In this document: in pieces, positions 8,796 through 17,647 of the stretch
How positions within the stretch are numbered: the stretch's first letter is position 1
Layout of the letters: each line of letters opens with the position of its first letter
Source: Pyxidicoccus caerfyrddinensis
Lineage (GTDB): Bacteria > Myxococcota > Myxococcia > Myxococcales > Myxococcaceae
Direction of reading: 5' to 3'
Assembly: GCF_010894405.1 (NCBI RefSeq)
Contig: NZ_JAAIYA010000009.1
Span: 410,557 to 474,556, forward strand
Length of the DNA stretch: 64,000 bases
The notes under the pieces: generated by a model
Seen by the model: the letters and a program-made list of their open reading frames with translations, nothing else
What the model was told of the DNA's origin: nothing
Databases searched by the model: none
Program-made: the position numbers and the translations under genes

Positions 8796-8861
8796 ATGCA
8801 AGGGATTGGCTTCCCGCCCAGGCCCCAGGCGCATTCTCCTCTGGGAACCAATGCCTTGCAT
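8796..8861. repeat. 19-bp imperfect inverted repeat in a long divergent spacer
   Basis: ATGCAAGGGATTGGCTTCCC (8796-8815) pairs with GGGAACCAATGCCTTGCAT (8843-8861): one mismatch, one single-base bulge and a 27-base loop. It lies in the 509-base spacer 8580-9088 between two divergent genes, upstream of both, so it is not a simple terminator. It could be a structured leader of the chitinase-like gene, a small RNA or a mobile palindromic repeat. A TGACGTCA palindrome near 8709-8716 is the only other item seen in this spacer. Confidence 0.5.
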
Positions 8862-9088
8862 TCCCGGTACCCCACCAGCCCGACGTCCTCGTGGAGTGCC
8901 GAAATGACTCACAACATGGCTTGAAAGTCGACGGCGGCTTTTGATGTTTGTGCCCCCACTTGCCAGGCACCCCTTGCACGCCGGTCATTTCCGACGCGGC
9001 GGTTGAGCAGGCGAGGGCCCCTTCCGTCCGTCGTGTTCGGAGAAGCGGGGCCCTTTGTCGGCTCTCATTCCCTGGCTGCTGGAGCACC

Positions 9089-11305
9089 ATGAGAAAGCAG
9101 CTCAAGTGGTTCATGTTGGCAGTCGGCGTCCAGGCCTCCGCGTGCGGTGGCGCGTCCGACTTTCAAGGCAGCACGCCCGAGCTCACCACTCCCGAGGTGA
9201 CCGCCCCCGAGGCCCCCACGCCTTCCGAGTCCGCGCCCATCGACGCCGATGCTGGCGCCACCGCGGTGGACCCCAACAGCATCTACGCGGACGCGCTCGG
9301 CGCGGGCTGGGTGGACTGGTCCTGGGCCACGCACAACCTCGCGGCCACCTCCCCTGTCGCGTCCGGCACGCGCGCCGTGTCCGCGACGTTCGGCGCCTGG
9401 GCGGGGCTGTACTTCCACCACACCGGCGTCCCCACCACGGGGCTCGAGTTCGTGGAGTTCCAGGTCCACGGCGGCGTGACGGCCAACCCCGCCCTCTCCG
9501 CGTATGCCACCGTGGCCAACGCCAACCGGCCCACGGTGGGGGTGAACCGGTACTGTGACGGCGGCACCATCAAGGCCAACGCCTGGACGCGGTGCCGCGT
9601 GCCGCTGTCCGCGCTCGGCGTCTCCAACGTCACGATGGACGGCTTCGTCATCCAGGAGGGCGCCGGCCGCTCGCTGCCGGTGATGACCTTCGACAACCTC
9701 CGCCTGGGCACCTCCGCGGCCACGCCGGCCGCGCCCACCGGGCTGAAGGCCACGCCGGCCTCGACGTCCGTCGCCCTGACGTGGACCGCCGTCAGCGGCG
9801 CGACGGGCTACCACGTGTACCGCGCCACCACCCAGGCGGGCACGTACACGAAGCTCACGGTGACGCCCGCCACCACCGCCGCGTACACGGACACCGCCGT
9901 CACCGCTGGCGCGACGTACTGGTACGCCGTGTCCGCGGTGGGCACCGGCGGCGAGGGCGCCCGCTCCTCGGCCGTCTCGGCCACCGTGCAGTCCCCGGTG
10001 CCGACGGTGGCCATCTCCGTGACGCCCACCAGCGCGTCGCTGCTGAAGGGCGCCACGCGCACCTTCACCGCCGCCGTGACGGGCAGCACCAACACGGGCG
10101 TGACGTGGTCCGTCCAGGAGGGCTCGGCCGGTGGCACTGTCACCAACGCGGGCCTGTACACCGCGCCGCAGACGACGGGCACGTACCACGTCGTCGCCAC
10201 CAGCATGGCGGACACCACGAAGAAGGCGACGGCCACCGTCACCGTCACCGCGTCCACGCCGGCCACCGGCAAGTGGGTGTCTGGTTATTACACCGGCTGG
10301 AACGCGGACCTGTACCCGCCGGAGAAGGTGGACTTCAGCGCGATGACGCACATCATCGTCGGCCGCGCCACGCCCCGCACGGACGGCACGGTGAGCACGG
10401 CGTTCGACAACTCGAACGGCCCGGCCATGGCGCGCACCCTGGCGACGCGGGCCCACGCGGCCGGGCGCAAGGCCATCATCATGGTGGGCGGCGCCGGTGA
10501 GCACGCCAACTGGGTGGGCGCCGCCAGCAGCGCCAACCGCGCGAAGTTCGTGCAGAACCTGCTCTCCGCCATGGACAGCCTCGGCTACGACGGGCTCGAC
10601 ATCGACTGGGAGCCGGTGGAGACGGCGGACAAGCCCAACCTGCTCGCGCTGGTGAAGGACCTGCGCACGGCGCGGCCGGGCATGCTGCTCACCTTCCCCA
10701 TCGGGTGGATCAACACCAACTTCGCGTCCGACGTGGACCCCTGGTACGCGCAGCTCGCGCCGTACCTGGACCAGGTCAACGTCATGTCCTACGAGATGAT
10801 TGGCCCGTGGGACGGCTGGCAGTCCTGGTACACGTCCGCGCTGTACGGCCACACCGGCAACCACCCCACGTCCGTCTCCGCCAGCCTCAACGGCTGGGTG
10901 AACGCGGGCATCCCCAAGGCGAAGCTGGGCATGGGCATCCCCTTCTACGGCATGGCGTGGCGCAACATCACCGGCCCGTACCAGAGCTTCACCAACTGGT
11001 CGGACTACGTGGGCAGCGACAACTCCTTCACGTACAAGAAGATCCTCCAGCTCTCCAAGTCCGGCACGTATCACTGGGACGCCGCGGCCGCCGCGAGCTA
11101 CGTCACCTTCAGCACGCCCGTGGAGGACGGCACCGTGCGGTGGATTTCCTATGACGCCCCGCAGACCATCGCCGCCAAGGGCGCGTACACCCGCGACAAC
11201 GGCTTCGGTGGCACCATCATCTGGACCATCAACCAGGGCTGCACCGACCCCGCCACCGGCGCCAACCCGCTGCTGGACGCGGTGAAGAGCGCCTTCCTGC
11301 AGTAG
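9089..11305 (+). CDS. secreted GH18 chitinase-like lipoprotein
   Basis: A 738-residue exported hydrolase. The N-terminus has a lipoprotein-type signal (cleavage before a Cys in QASACGG), then a Thr/Pro/Glu-rich linker and a beta-rich carbohydrate-binding-like domain (about 65-205). A fibronectin type III domain (about 212-300) and a bacterial Ig-like domain (about 305-390) follow. The C-terminal glycoside hydrolase family 18 barrel carries a complete DGLDIDWE catalytic motif (D501, D504, D506, acid E508). Expected to cleave beta-1,4-GlcNAc polymers (chitin or related glycans) outside the cell, fitting predatory or saprophytic life. ATG 9089 is chosen because the signal sequence starts there. 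Confidence 0.88.
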   Translation: MRKQLKWFMLAVGVQASACGGASDFQGSTPELTTPEVTAPEAPTPSESAPIDADAGATAVDPNSIYADALGAGWVDWSWATHNLAATSPVASGTRAVSATFGAWAGLYFHHTGVPTTGLEFVEFQVHGGVTANPALSAYATVANANRPTVGVNRYCDGGTIKANAWTRCRVPLSALGVSNVTMDGFVIQEGAGRSLPVMTFDNLRLGTSAATPAAPTGLKATPASTSVALTWTAVSGATGYHVYRATTQAGTYTKLTVTPATTAAYTDTAVTAGATYWYAVSAVGTGGEGARSSAVSATVQSPVPTVAISVTPTSASLLKGATRTFTAAVTGSTNTGVTWSVQEGSAGGTVTNAGLYTAPQTTGTYHVVATSMADTTKKATATVTVTASTPATGKWVSGYYTGWNADLYPPEKVDFSAMTHIIVGRATPRTDGTVSTAFDNSNGPAMARTLATRAHAAGRKAIIMVGGAGEHANWVGAASSANRAKFVQNLLSAMDSLGYDGLDIDWEPVETADKPNLLALVKDLRTARPGMLLTFPIGWINTNFASDVDPWYAQLAPYLDQVNVMSYEMIGPWDGWQSWYTSALYGHTGNHPTSVSASLNGWVNAGIPKAKLGMGIPFYGMAWRNITGPYQSFTNWSDYVGSDNSFTYKKILQLSKSGTYHWDAAAAASYVTFSTPVEDGTVRWISYDAPQTIAAKGAYTRDNGFGGTIIWTINQGCTDPATGANPLLDAVKSAFLQ

Positions 11306-11318
11306 CGGGACGACAGCA

Positions 11319-11351
11319 GGGAGGAGCGGGGCCACCCGCCACGCTCCTCCC
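11319..11351. terminator. candidate bidirectional terminator hairpin
   Basis: A perfect 10-bp stem, GGGAGGAGCG (11319-11328) with CGCTCCTCCC (11342-11351), lies between the convergent chitinase-like gene (stop at 11305) and the reductase gene (stop at 11359). There is no clear T-run on either side, so termination strength is uncertain. Confidence 0.5.
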
Positions 11352-11358
11352 TCCTGCT

Positions 11359-11952
11359 TCACTCCGCCGGGGGCATGCCCGGAGGGGGCATGATGTTCGT
11401 CCCCGGGGCGCCTTCAGGCAGCACGGCGTAGCGCAGCAGCAGCACGCCGTTCTTGTAGGCCTTGGTGGACAGCAGCTCCAGGCTCCGCGTCGCCTGGAGC
11501 CGCGTGACGAGCGGGATACCCGAGCCGAGCAGCAACGGGTTCAGCTTGAGCACCACCTCGTCGACGAGCCCCGCATCCAGCACCTTCGACGCGAAGTCCG
11601 CGCCGCCCGCGAGGAAGATGTCCTTGCCCGGCCGGGCCTTGAGCTGCCGGATGACACCGAGGGCGTCGTCAGCCACCAGCTTCACGCGTGGGTTCGGGCT
11701 CTCCTTCATGGAGCGCGTGAAGACGTAGGGCTCCATCATCGGATAGGGGTCCGTCACCCCCACCTTCAGGCCCTGCTCGTACGTGCGGCGCCCCATCAGG
11801 ACGGTGTCGTACGTCGCGAAGGACGCGAGGTAGTCGGTGATGTGCTCGCTGTCCTTCACGAGCCGTTCCTGCATGAAGGCCCCGTAGGTGTCGTCCTCGT
11901 GGGCGATGAAGCCGTCGGCGGTGGAAGCAACGTGGTACTTGAGCTTTCGCAT
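11359..11952 (-). CDS. RibD C-terminal/dihydrofolate reductase-family protein
   Basis: A 197-residue NAD(P)H-dependent reductase-fold protein. Family landmarks are KYHVASTADGFIA at the N-terminus, TVLMGRRTYEQGL in the cofactor region, and DIFLAGGADFASKVL with VDEVVLKLNPLLLGSG near the C-terminus. Such stand-alone RibD-C proteins are common; the substrate is unknown and it need not act on folate or riboflavin. ATG 11952 is chosen because GGAG sits 7 bases upstream and the conserved domain begins at once. Confidence 0.85.
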   Translation of the reverse strand: MRKLKYHVASTADGFIAHEDDTYGAFMQERLVKDSEHITDYLASFATYDTVLMGRRTYEQGLKVGVTDPYPMMEPYVFTRSMKESPNPRVKLVADDALGVIRQLKARPGKDIFLAGGADFASKVLDAGLVDEVVLKLNPLLLGSGIPLVTRLQATRSLELLSTKAYKNGVLLLRYAVLPEGAPGTNIMPPPGMPPAE

Positions 11953-12372
11953 ACAGAATCTCCAGAGCAGCGCGTACGCCCGGAGCACCGGGCGGATGGG
12001 AATGAACTTCGCGGCGGGGACTCGGGGAGACCCACACGTCCGGACGGCAATCCTCGACGCACCACGGCCAGGCTGCCGGGGCGACGCAAGGAAGTCTCGG
12101 GAAGTGGGTCAGCGAGTGGAGATCATGGGGCGACGCCGTGAGGCGCCGACGCGGACCTTAAGCAGACCCGCACCACGCTCGCAAGCCTCGACGTGATGCC
12201 TGCGTTTGATGGGCCCCAGGAGCCACCGGGCTGGAAAGTCCTGACCTGGCCTGTCTTTGGCGCGCACGCATCGTGAATATCTGCAGTGAGGGTGCGTCCA
12301 GGGCTTCGCGCGCCTGCTCCGCTACCTGCCGCGGAGCCTGGCGCCGCTCGTCAAAACCCCAAGGAATCTCGA
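11953..12372. other. 420-base divergent intergenic region
   Basis: This spacer separates the divergent reductase and DUF4476 genes and must hold both promoters. An imperfect hairpin at 12310-12344 (GCTCCGC/GCGGAGC core extended by GCGCC/GGCGC) sits in the expected 5' leader of the downstream gene. AAGGAA at 12360-12365 is its ribosome site. No gene-like frame or sigma54 (GG-N10-GC) box was recognised. Confidence 0.4.
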
Positions 12373-13065
12373 ATGAACCCGATTGCCCGTGCCGTGATTG
12401 CCGTGTCCGTGTTCGCCGCCTCCGTCGCCTCCGCCCAGGACGTCGAGATGAACATGAACGTCCAGGTCGATGACTCGGACATGCCCTCGGCCCACATCCA
12501 GGTGAAGGGCGCGGCGCCCGGCTCGAGCGAGGAAGGCGTGGACATGGACGTCCAGGCCGGCGGTGCCCGCATGCAGATCAAGGTGAAGGGGGACGTGAAC
12601 AACGAGACGAGCGAGCGCACGGAGAAGCGGGAGCGTCGCGAGCACCGCGAGCGCCGGGAAGAGGTCCGTCACGAGGAGCCCCAGGCTGTTCCCGCGCGCG
12701 GCTTCGCGTCGGAGCCGGCGTTCCGCAACTGTGGCACCGGCGAGGACCCGGGCTGCACCATGCGGCGTGATGGCCAGCTCGCGATGGACGCGGAGACCTT
12801 CCAGGGCGTCATGAAGTCCCTCAAGGCCGTGTCCAACGAGCTGACCCGCGAGGACATGGCGGAGAAGATGCTCAAGCGGAACTACCTCACCGCGAAGCAG
12901 TTCGGCCAGGTGCTGGACCTCTTCAACAACGAGCTCACCCGCCTGGACGTGGCGAAGAACGCGGCGCCCCACGTGGTGAACCCGCAGCACGCGCTGGGCT
13001 TCTCCTCCAAGTGGAACAATTCCCTGACGGGCGAGGACTACATCGAGGTCATGTCCGCCCAGTAG
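12373..13065 (+). CDS. secreted DUF4476-domain protein
   Basis: A 230-residue exported protein. A signal peptide (about 1-20, cut after ASVASA) is followed by an acidic/amphipathic region and a highly charged Arg/Glu segment (ERTEKRERREHRERREE, about 77-93). The C-terminal ~95 residues match the DUF4476 pattern: a FxxVMKSLK helix, NYLTAKQFGQVLDLF, then VVNPQHALGFSS. Function is unknown. The start is ATG 12373 with AAGGAA upstream; the frame is open earlier but lacks a signal peptide or ribosome site. Confidence 0.75.
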   Translation: MNPIARAVIAVSVFAASVASAQDVEMNMNVQVDDSDMPSAHIQVKGAAPGSSEEGVDMDVQAGGARMQIKVKGDVNNETSERTEKRERREHRERREEVRHEEPQAVPARGFASEPAFRNCGTGEDPGCTMRRDGQLAMDAETFQGVMKSLKAVSNELTREDMAEKMLKRNYLTAKQFGQVLDLFNNELTRLDVAKNAAPHVVNPQHALGFSSKWNNSLTGEDYIEVMSAQ

Positions 13066-13155
13066 TCGCCCGAGGTGGCCGGGCCGGCGTCACATGTGAG
13101 GCCAGCGCCGTCCATCTCGAAGGGGGCACTGGCGCCTCCCCGAACAGGAGACGCC

Positions 13156-14007
13156 ATGCCCGAACAGGAATCCTACATCCCAAGCATGGGTCGGCCCGCG
13201 AAGGCCGACCCCATCCTCCAGCAAGGCTCGACGGGGCCCGCCGTCGTCGAGCTGCAGACGCTGCTCACGAAAGCGGGCTTCAGTCCCGGCGCCGCGGACG
13301 GTGACTTCGGCGCGAAGACGAAGTCCGCGGTGATGAGCTTCCAGCGTGCACGCGGGCTGACGGCGGACGGAATCGTCGGTCCCGTCACCTGGGCCGCGCT
13401 ACGAGCCCCCGCCCCCGTGCCCGTGAGCGGGCTGCGCGAGAAGATAGTGGCGGAGGCGCAGTGGGGCCTCTCCAACGCCGCCGGCATCCACTACCAGCAA
13501 CTGCGGCCCATGGACGGCATCAACCAGCGCCACAAGCTGCCGCTGAACACGGACTGCTCGGGCTTCGTCACGCTTTGCTACAAGTGGGCCGGCGCCGGAG
13601 ACCCCAACGGGCTCGGCTTCAACGGCCAGGGCTACACGGGGACGCTGCTGGGCTACCTGACCTCCATTCCGCAGTCGCAGGTGAAGGCGGGAGACCTCTG
13701 CCTCTGGGCGCGCAACGGCAAGGGTGAGCACGTGGCCATGGTCAGCGAGCAGGGCAGCGACCCGCTGCTCATCTCCCACGGCGAGGAGTCCGGCCCGTAC
13801 ACCGTGCGGTTCTCGTCCTCCAATCGCTACCACTCGGGCGCGACGGTGTACTGGCTGAAGCTGCCCTCGGTGGACGGCACCACTCGGGAGATGCCGATGG
13901 GAGCGCCGCAGATGCGCATGCGACAACCCGAGGTGAGCGGCGCCACCGACGCGCCCAGCGAGGCCGGGCTGGCGCGCGAGTCCGAGTCCCCGCCCGTCAC
14001 GCACTGA
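13156..14007 (+). CDS. peptidoglycan-binding NlpC/P60-like hydrolase
   Basis: A 283-residue protein. Residues about 22-85 are a PG_binding_1 domain (GSTGPAVVELQTLL, DGDFGAKTKSAVMSFQ, GLTADGIVGPVTW). From about 95 there is a papain-like Cys-peptidase/amidase with DCSGF (C134) and GEHVAMV (H192), the usual NlpC/P60 nucleophile and base. It probably cuts peptide bonds in cell-wall stems. There is no classical signal peptide, so it is exported by another route or acts after lysis. ATG 13156 follows GGAG. A Met/Pro-rich tail after residue 245 has no recognised fold. Confidence 0.82.
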   Translation: MPEQESYIPSMGRPAKADPILQQGSTGPAVVELQTLLTKAGFSPGAADGDFGAKTKSAVMSFQRARGLTADGIVGPVTWAALRAPAPVPVSGLREKIVAEAQWGLSNAAGIHYQQLRPMDGINQRHKLPLNTDCSGFVTLCYKWAGAGDPNGLGFNGQGYTGTLLGYLTSIPQSQVKAGDLCLWARNGKGEHVAMVSEQGSDPLLISHGEESGPYTVRFSSSNRYHSGATVYWLKLPSVDGTTREMPMGAPQMRMRQPEVSGATDAPSEAGLARESESPPVTH

Positions 14008-14049
14008 CGCGCGGGAAGTCGCGGGGCTCGGGTAGAGTCCGTCGCGCAC

Positions 14050-15528
14050 ATGGCCGACGGAGCCGGAAACACCTCGAGGTGGAGGGACGCACTGGGCTCG
14101 CTCTCGGCGCGGCTGCTGGTGGCGTTCCTCGTCCCCACCCTGCTGTTCGTCGCGGTGGCGGGCACGGCGGTGTACCAGCTCGCGCGCGCCATCCTCGAGG
14201 AGGAGCTAGGCGCCAGCCTCTCCGCCGTCGCCGCCGCCACCGCCAGCCAGGTCAACGGCGAGCGAATGCTCACCGTGGAGCCCGGCGACGACGTCACCGG
14301 CACCCGCACCTGGCGCAACCTGGTGCGGGCACTGGAGGGCGTGCGCGAGGCCAGCGGCGTGCGCCGCGTCTACGCCGTGGACACGCAGGGCCGCGTACGC
14401 GTGGACGTGGGCGGCGGCCTGCCCGTGGGCGTGGAGATGCCGGAGCTGGCCCGCGACAGGCTGGAGCTCGCCCGCGTCTTCGCCGGGGAGCGCGCCGCCA
14501 GCCAGGTGCTCTTCACCGGCACCGACGGGCACCTCTACAAGACGGGCTATGCCCCCGTGCGCCAGGACGGCCGCGTGGTGGGCGCGGTGGGCGTGGAGGG
14601 CAGCGCGGCCTTCTTCGGCCCGCTCCAGGCCCTGTCGCGCACCTTCATCATCATGGGCGCGGGGGCCCTGGCCGCGCTCGCCGTCATTGCCCTGCTCACC
14701 GCGCGCGGCCTGGCCCGCCCGCTGCGGCGGCTGATGGACTCCGCGCTGCGCATCGGCCGGGGAGACCTCACCACCCCCGTGCCGCCTGAGCCCACGCTCG
14801 AAATCGGCGTGCTGGCCCGCGAGCTGGAGGTCATGCGCGGCGCGCTGGAGAGCCGCGACAGGCAGCTCAAGATGATGCTCGCCGGCGTGGCCCACGAGGT
14901 GCGCAACCCCATCGGCGGCATCGCCCTCTTCTCCGGCATCCTCCAGGAGGACCTCCAGGCCGGCGCCCACTCCGAGGCCGGCGAGCACGTGAAGCGCATC
15001 CAGCGCGAGGTGGCCTACCTCCAACGAATCGTGGAGGACTTCCTCGCCTTTGCCCGCGAGCAACCCCTGGCGCGCTCGCCCGTGGAGGCCCCCTCCCTGC
15101 TCTCCGGCGCCTGTGAATTGCTGGCCGTCGAGGCCGAGACCCGGGGCGTCGCTGTCGAAGTGGACGCCGCGCCCGCGCTGCTGGAGGCGGATGGCAGCCT
15201 GCTCACCGCCGCCCTCGTGAATCTGGTGAAGAACGCGGTGCAGGCCTCGCCCGCCGGAGGCAAGGTGCGCGTGTCCGGCGTCGCGGGTGATGGCCGCTAC
15301 ACCATCCAGGTGCGCGACGCCGGGCCCGGTGTCCCGGAGTCCGAGCGCGAGCGCATCTTCGAGCCCTTCTTCACCACGCGGGAGAAGGGCACCGGCCTGG
15401 GCCTGCCGCTGGCGCGGAAGATTGCGCTGGCGCACGGAGGCGAGCTGCGACTCGCCTCCGCGCCGGGCGACACCACCTTCATCCTCACGCTGCCACTGGG
15501 AAGTGGAGACGTCAGCGCGTCGCGGTGA
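14050..15528 (+). CDS. membrane sensor histidine kinase
   Basis: A 492-residue two-component sensor. TM1 is about 20-42, a periplasmic sensing domain about 43-198 (single-Cache-like), and TM2 about 199-221, followed by HAMP. HisKA has the phospho-accepting His in GVAHEVRNP (H282), and HATPase_c has NLVKNAVQAS (N box), DAGPGVP and GTGLGLPLARKI (G boxes). It should autophosphorylate and pass phosphate to a response regulator. No regulator is adjacent, so it is an orphan. Its last codons lie inside a 60-bp tandem repeat. Confidence 0.92.
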   Translation: MADGAGNTSRWRDALGSLSARLLVAFLVPTLLFVAVAGTAVYQLARAILEEELGASLSAVAAATASQVNGERMLTVEPGDDVTGTRTWRNLVRALEGVREASGVRRVYAVDTQGRVRVDVGGGLPVGVEMPELARDRLELARVFAGERAASQVLFTGTDGHLYKTGYAPVRQDGRVVGAVGVEGSAAFFGPLQALSRTFIIMGAGALAALAVIALLTARGLARPLRRLMDSALRIGRGDLTTPVPPEPTLEIGVLARELEVMRGALESRDRQLKMMLAGVAHEVRNPIGGIALFSGILQEDLQAGAHSEAGEHVKRIQREVAYLQRIVEDFLAFAREQPLARSPVEAPSLLSGACELLAVEAETRGVAVEVDAAPALLEADGSLLTAALVNLVKNAVQASPAGGKVRVSGVAGDGRYTIQVRDAGPGVPESERERIFEPFFTTREKGTGLGLPLARKIALAHGGELRLASAPGDTTFILTLPLGSGDVSASR

Positions 15529-15675
15529 AGCGCCCCCGCCTCCTGCCCACGCTGCCGCCAGGAAGCACCGCCGCGTGCGTCGCGGTGAACGGCTCCACCT
15601 CCTGCCCACGCTGCCTTCAGGAAGCAACGCGCTCAGCTCGCCGCGGTGAACTGCCCCGCCATCCGCCCCACTTCC
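15517..15675. repeat. 60-bp imperfect tandem repeat across a convergent gene junction
   Basis: Two clear units (15517-15576 and 15577-15636) plus a degraded third (from 15637) repeat at exactly 60 bases. Each starts GCGTCGCGGTGAA or a close variant, followed by CCTCCTGCCCACGCTGCC. The first unit overlaps the 3' end of the histidine-kinase gene and the third runs into the 3' end of the chemoreceptor gene. The units look like duplications of the kinase 3' end. Confidence 0.65.
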
Positions 15676-17429
15676 TCGGACACGCTGGACAGCGTGGCGG
15701 TGGCCTCCTGCGTGGACTCCAGGCGCTTCAAGGTGGAGTCCATGATCTGCGACAGGTCGCCGATGGCCGTGAAGATCTGCGAGAAGCCGGCGTTCTGCTG
15801 CGTCACCGCCGCGGCAATCTGACGGGCCGCCGTGGAGTTCTCCTGCGAGATGCGCGACAGCTCCCGCAGCGAGTCTCCGGATGCACGCATCTGGTCCAGG
15901 CCGGTGCCGATGGTGTGCACGCCCTGCTCGCCCATCAGCGCCGCGTCGCGGATGCCCTGGCTGATTTCCTGGAGGATGCCGCGGATGCGCCGCGTGGACT
16001 GGATGGACTGGTCCGCCAGCCCGCGAATCTCCCGGGCCACCACCGCGAACCCCTTGCCCTGCTCGCCCGAGCGCGCCGCTTCAATCGCCGCGTTCACCGC
16101 GAGCAGGTGCGACTGGTCCGCCAGGTCCTTCACCGTCTCGGTGATGTCGCCAATCTGCGTGGTGCTCTCCGCCAGCCGCGCCAGCCGCTGCTGGATGCCG
16201 TCCACCGCGCGGCGGATGTCCGCGAGCCCGGTGACGCTCTGCTCCACCGCGGCCTCACCCTTCTGCCCCAGCTCCTCCGCACGGCGGGCCACCTGCAACA
16301 CCGCGTCCGCGCGGTCGGCCGCCATCAAGGACGTGCGCTTGATCTCCTCTGACGTCACCTGCGCCTCATGCAGCGCCGCCGCCTGACGCACCAGGCTCTG
16401 CTGCTGCTCGTCGTTGGCCGCGCGCAGGTGGCTGCCCGCGTCGCCCAGCTGCGTCGCGGACGCCTGCAGCGCCAGGGGCAGCTTGCGCAGCTTGGCCAGC
16501 ACTGCGTTCATGCCCGAGGCCAGGGTGCCAATCTCGTCCGTGGACACCCACTCGGGCGACGTCGTACGGCCATGCGCCAGCGCCTCAATCGCCACGCCCA
16601 CCGCGCCGGTGCCCTGCGCCTGCCGGCGCGCGAGCATGTACGTGGTGATGGTGGGAAGGATGAGCACCAGGCCGGCCACCCACGCCATGGAGCCCAGCAC
16701 CTCCGTCACCAGCGAGCCGCCCAGCGAGTCCAGCACCTGCCGGGAGGTGATGGCCCCGTCGTGCACCAACTCCGCGCGGAGCACGTCTCGCAACCCGAGC
16801 ATCTTCACCGTCATCACACAGCCGCTCAGGAGCAGCGTGGAGACGATGGACGCCACGAAGGTGAAGGGCAGGAACCAGGACTGGCGCGGCCAGAAGAAGC
16901 CGCCTCCGCGCGGCGCGACGCCCGGGTGCAGGCGCTGCTCCTCCATCGCGAGCGGGACGAGCTGCTTCTCCAGGCTCAGCGCGATGGGGAACGACATCAC
17001 CACGCCGAAGCAGAAGGCGATGGTGGAGCCCAGCACCACGCGCAGCACCTCCTTGTCGAACTCGAGGCACACCGGGATGCTGAAGCTCAGCCCGCCCAGC
17101 GTCCACGCCGCGTATGTGGTGAAGACGGTGCTCTGCCACGGCAGCCGGAGGATGCGGCCCAGCCGCTCACCCGGCGCGTCCCCCGGGCGGTGCCGCAGCG
17201 CCCGCGCCGCGAGCACACGCAGCGCCATGTAGGGATAGACGGTACCGAAGAAGAAGATGAGCGCCGGAGCGATGCGCGTGGTGGCCCACAGCCCCTCCTC
17301 GCTGTTGAGCCCCATGGACAGCGCGATGAGGTACGCGCAGTTCAGGCCGGGCAACGCCACCCAGCTGATGAACGTCAGCGCGCCCTTCCTGGCGAAATCA
17401 CCGATGACCTGCTCATCCAAGTTGCCCAT
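15633..17429 (-). CDS. methyl-accepting chemotaxis protein, multi-pass membrane sensor
   Basis: A 598-residue chemoreceptor. The N-terminal ~285 residues contain about six hydrophobic segments and no sizeable periplasmic ligand domain. A HAMP-like stretch comes next (WVSTDEIGTLASGMNAV, about 298-315). The cytoplasmic coiled coil carries the signalling tip NAAIEAARSGEQGKGFAVVAREI (about 445-470), split by the family's conserved glycines. It should control a CheA-CheW kinase complex. No che genes sit beside it; a CheW-like gene lies 30 kb away at 47.3 kb. The sensed signal may be membrane or energy state. Confidence 0.9.
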   Translation of the reverse strand: MGNLDEQVIGDFARKGALTFISWVALPGLNCAYLIALSMGLNSEEGLWATTRIAPALIFFFGTVYPYMALRVLAARALRHRPGDAPGERLGRILRLPWQSTVFTTYAAWTLGGLSFSIPVCLEFDKEVLRVVLGSTIAFCFGVVMSFPIALSLEKQLVPLAMEEQRLHPGVAPRGGGFFWPRQSWFLPFTFVASIVSTLLLSGCVMTVKMLGLRDVLRAELVHDGAITSRQVLDSLGGSLVTEVLGSMAWVAGLVLILPTITTYMLARRQAQGTGAVGVAIEALAHGRTTSPEWVSTDEIGTLASGMNAVLAKLRKLPLALQASATQLGDAGSHLRAANDEQQQSLVRQAAALHEAQVTSEEIKRTSLMAADRADAVLQVARRAEELGQKGEAAVEQSVTGLADIRRAVDGIQQRLARLAESTTQIGDITETVKDLADQSHLLAVNAAIEAARSGEQGKGFAVVAREIRGLADQSIQSTRRIRGILQEISQGIRDAALMGEQGVHTIGTGLDQMRASGDSLRELSRISQENSTAARQIAAAVTQQNAGFSQIFTAIGDLSQIMDSTLKRLESTQEATATLSSVSEEVGRMAGQFTAAS

Positions 17430-17647
17430 GACTCGTGTCCCCCCGGACGTGAGCGCGGCCCCCAGCGTGGCTGTCCCCCCGGACGTGGCATGTAACCGCA
17501 GTACTTCCGCGGCCGCGCATGCCCGCGCTCACCCAATGCAGCTTAATGAGCAACGCCTCGCGGATACCAGCCACCGGGTCCATCGAGAGTGCTCACAACT
17601 GTGAGAAAGGGATGGAATCCCCGCACTCCCAGCACTTCAGTAACAAA

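Noticed and set aside
9065..11362. Long reverse-strand open frame across the chitinase gene
   Set aside because: Its composition (Arg/Gly/Val/His-rich low complexity) is the usual antisense shadow of a high-GC gene. The forward product has full GH18 motifs.
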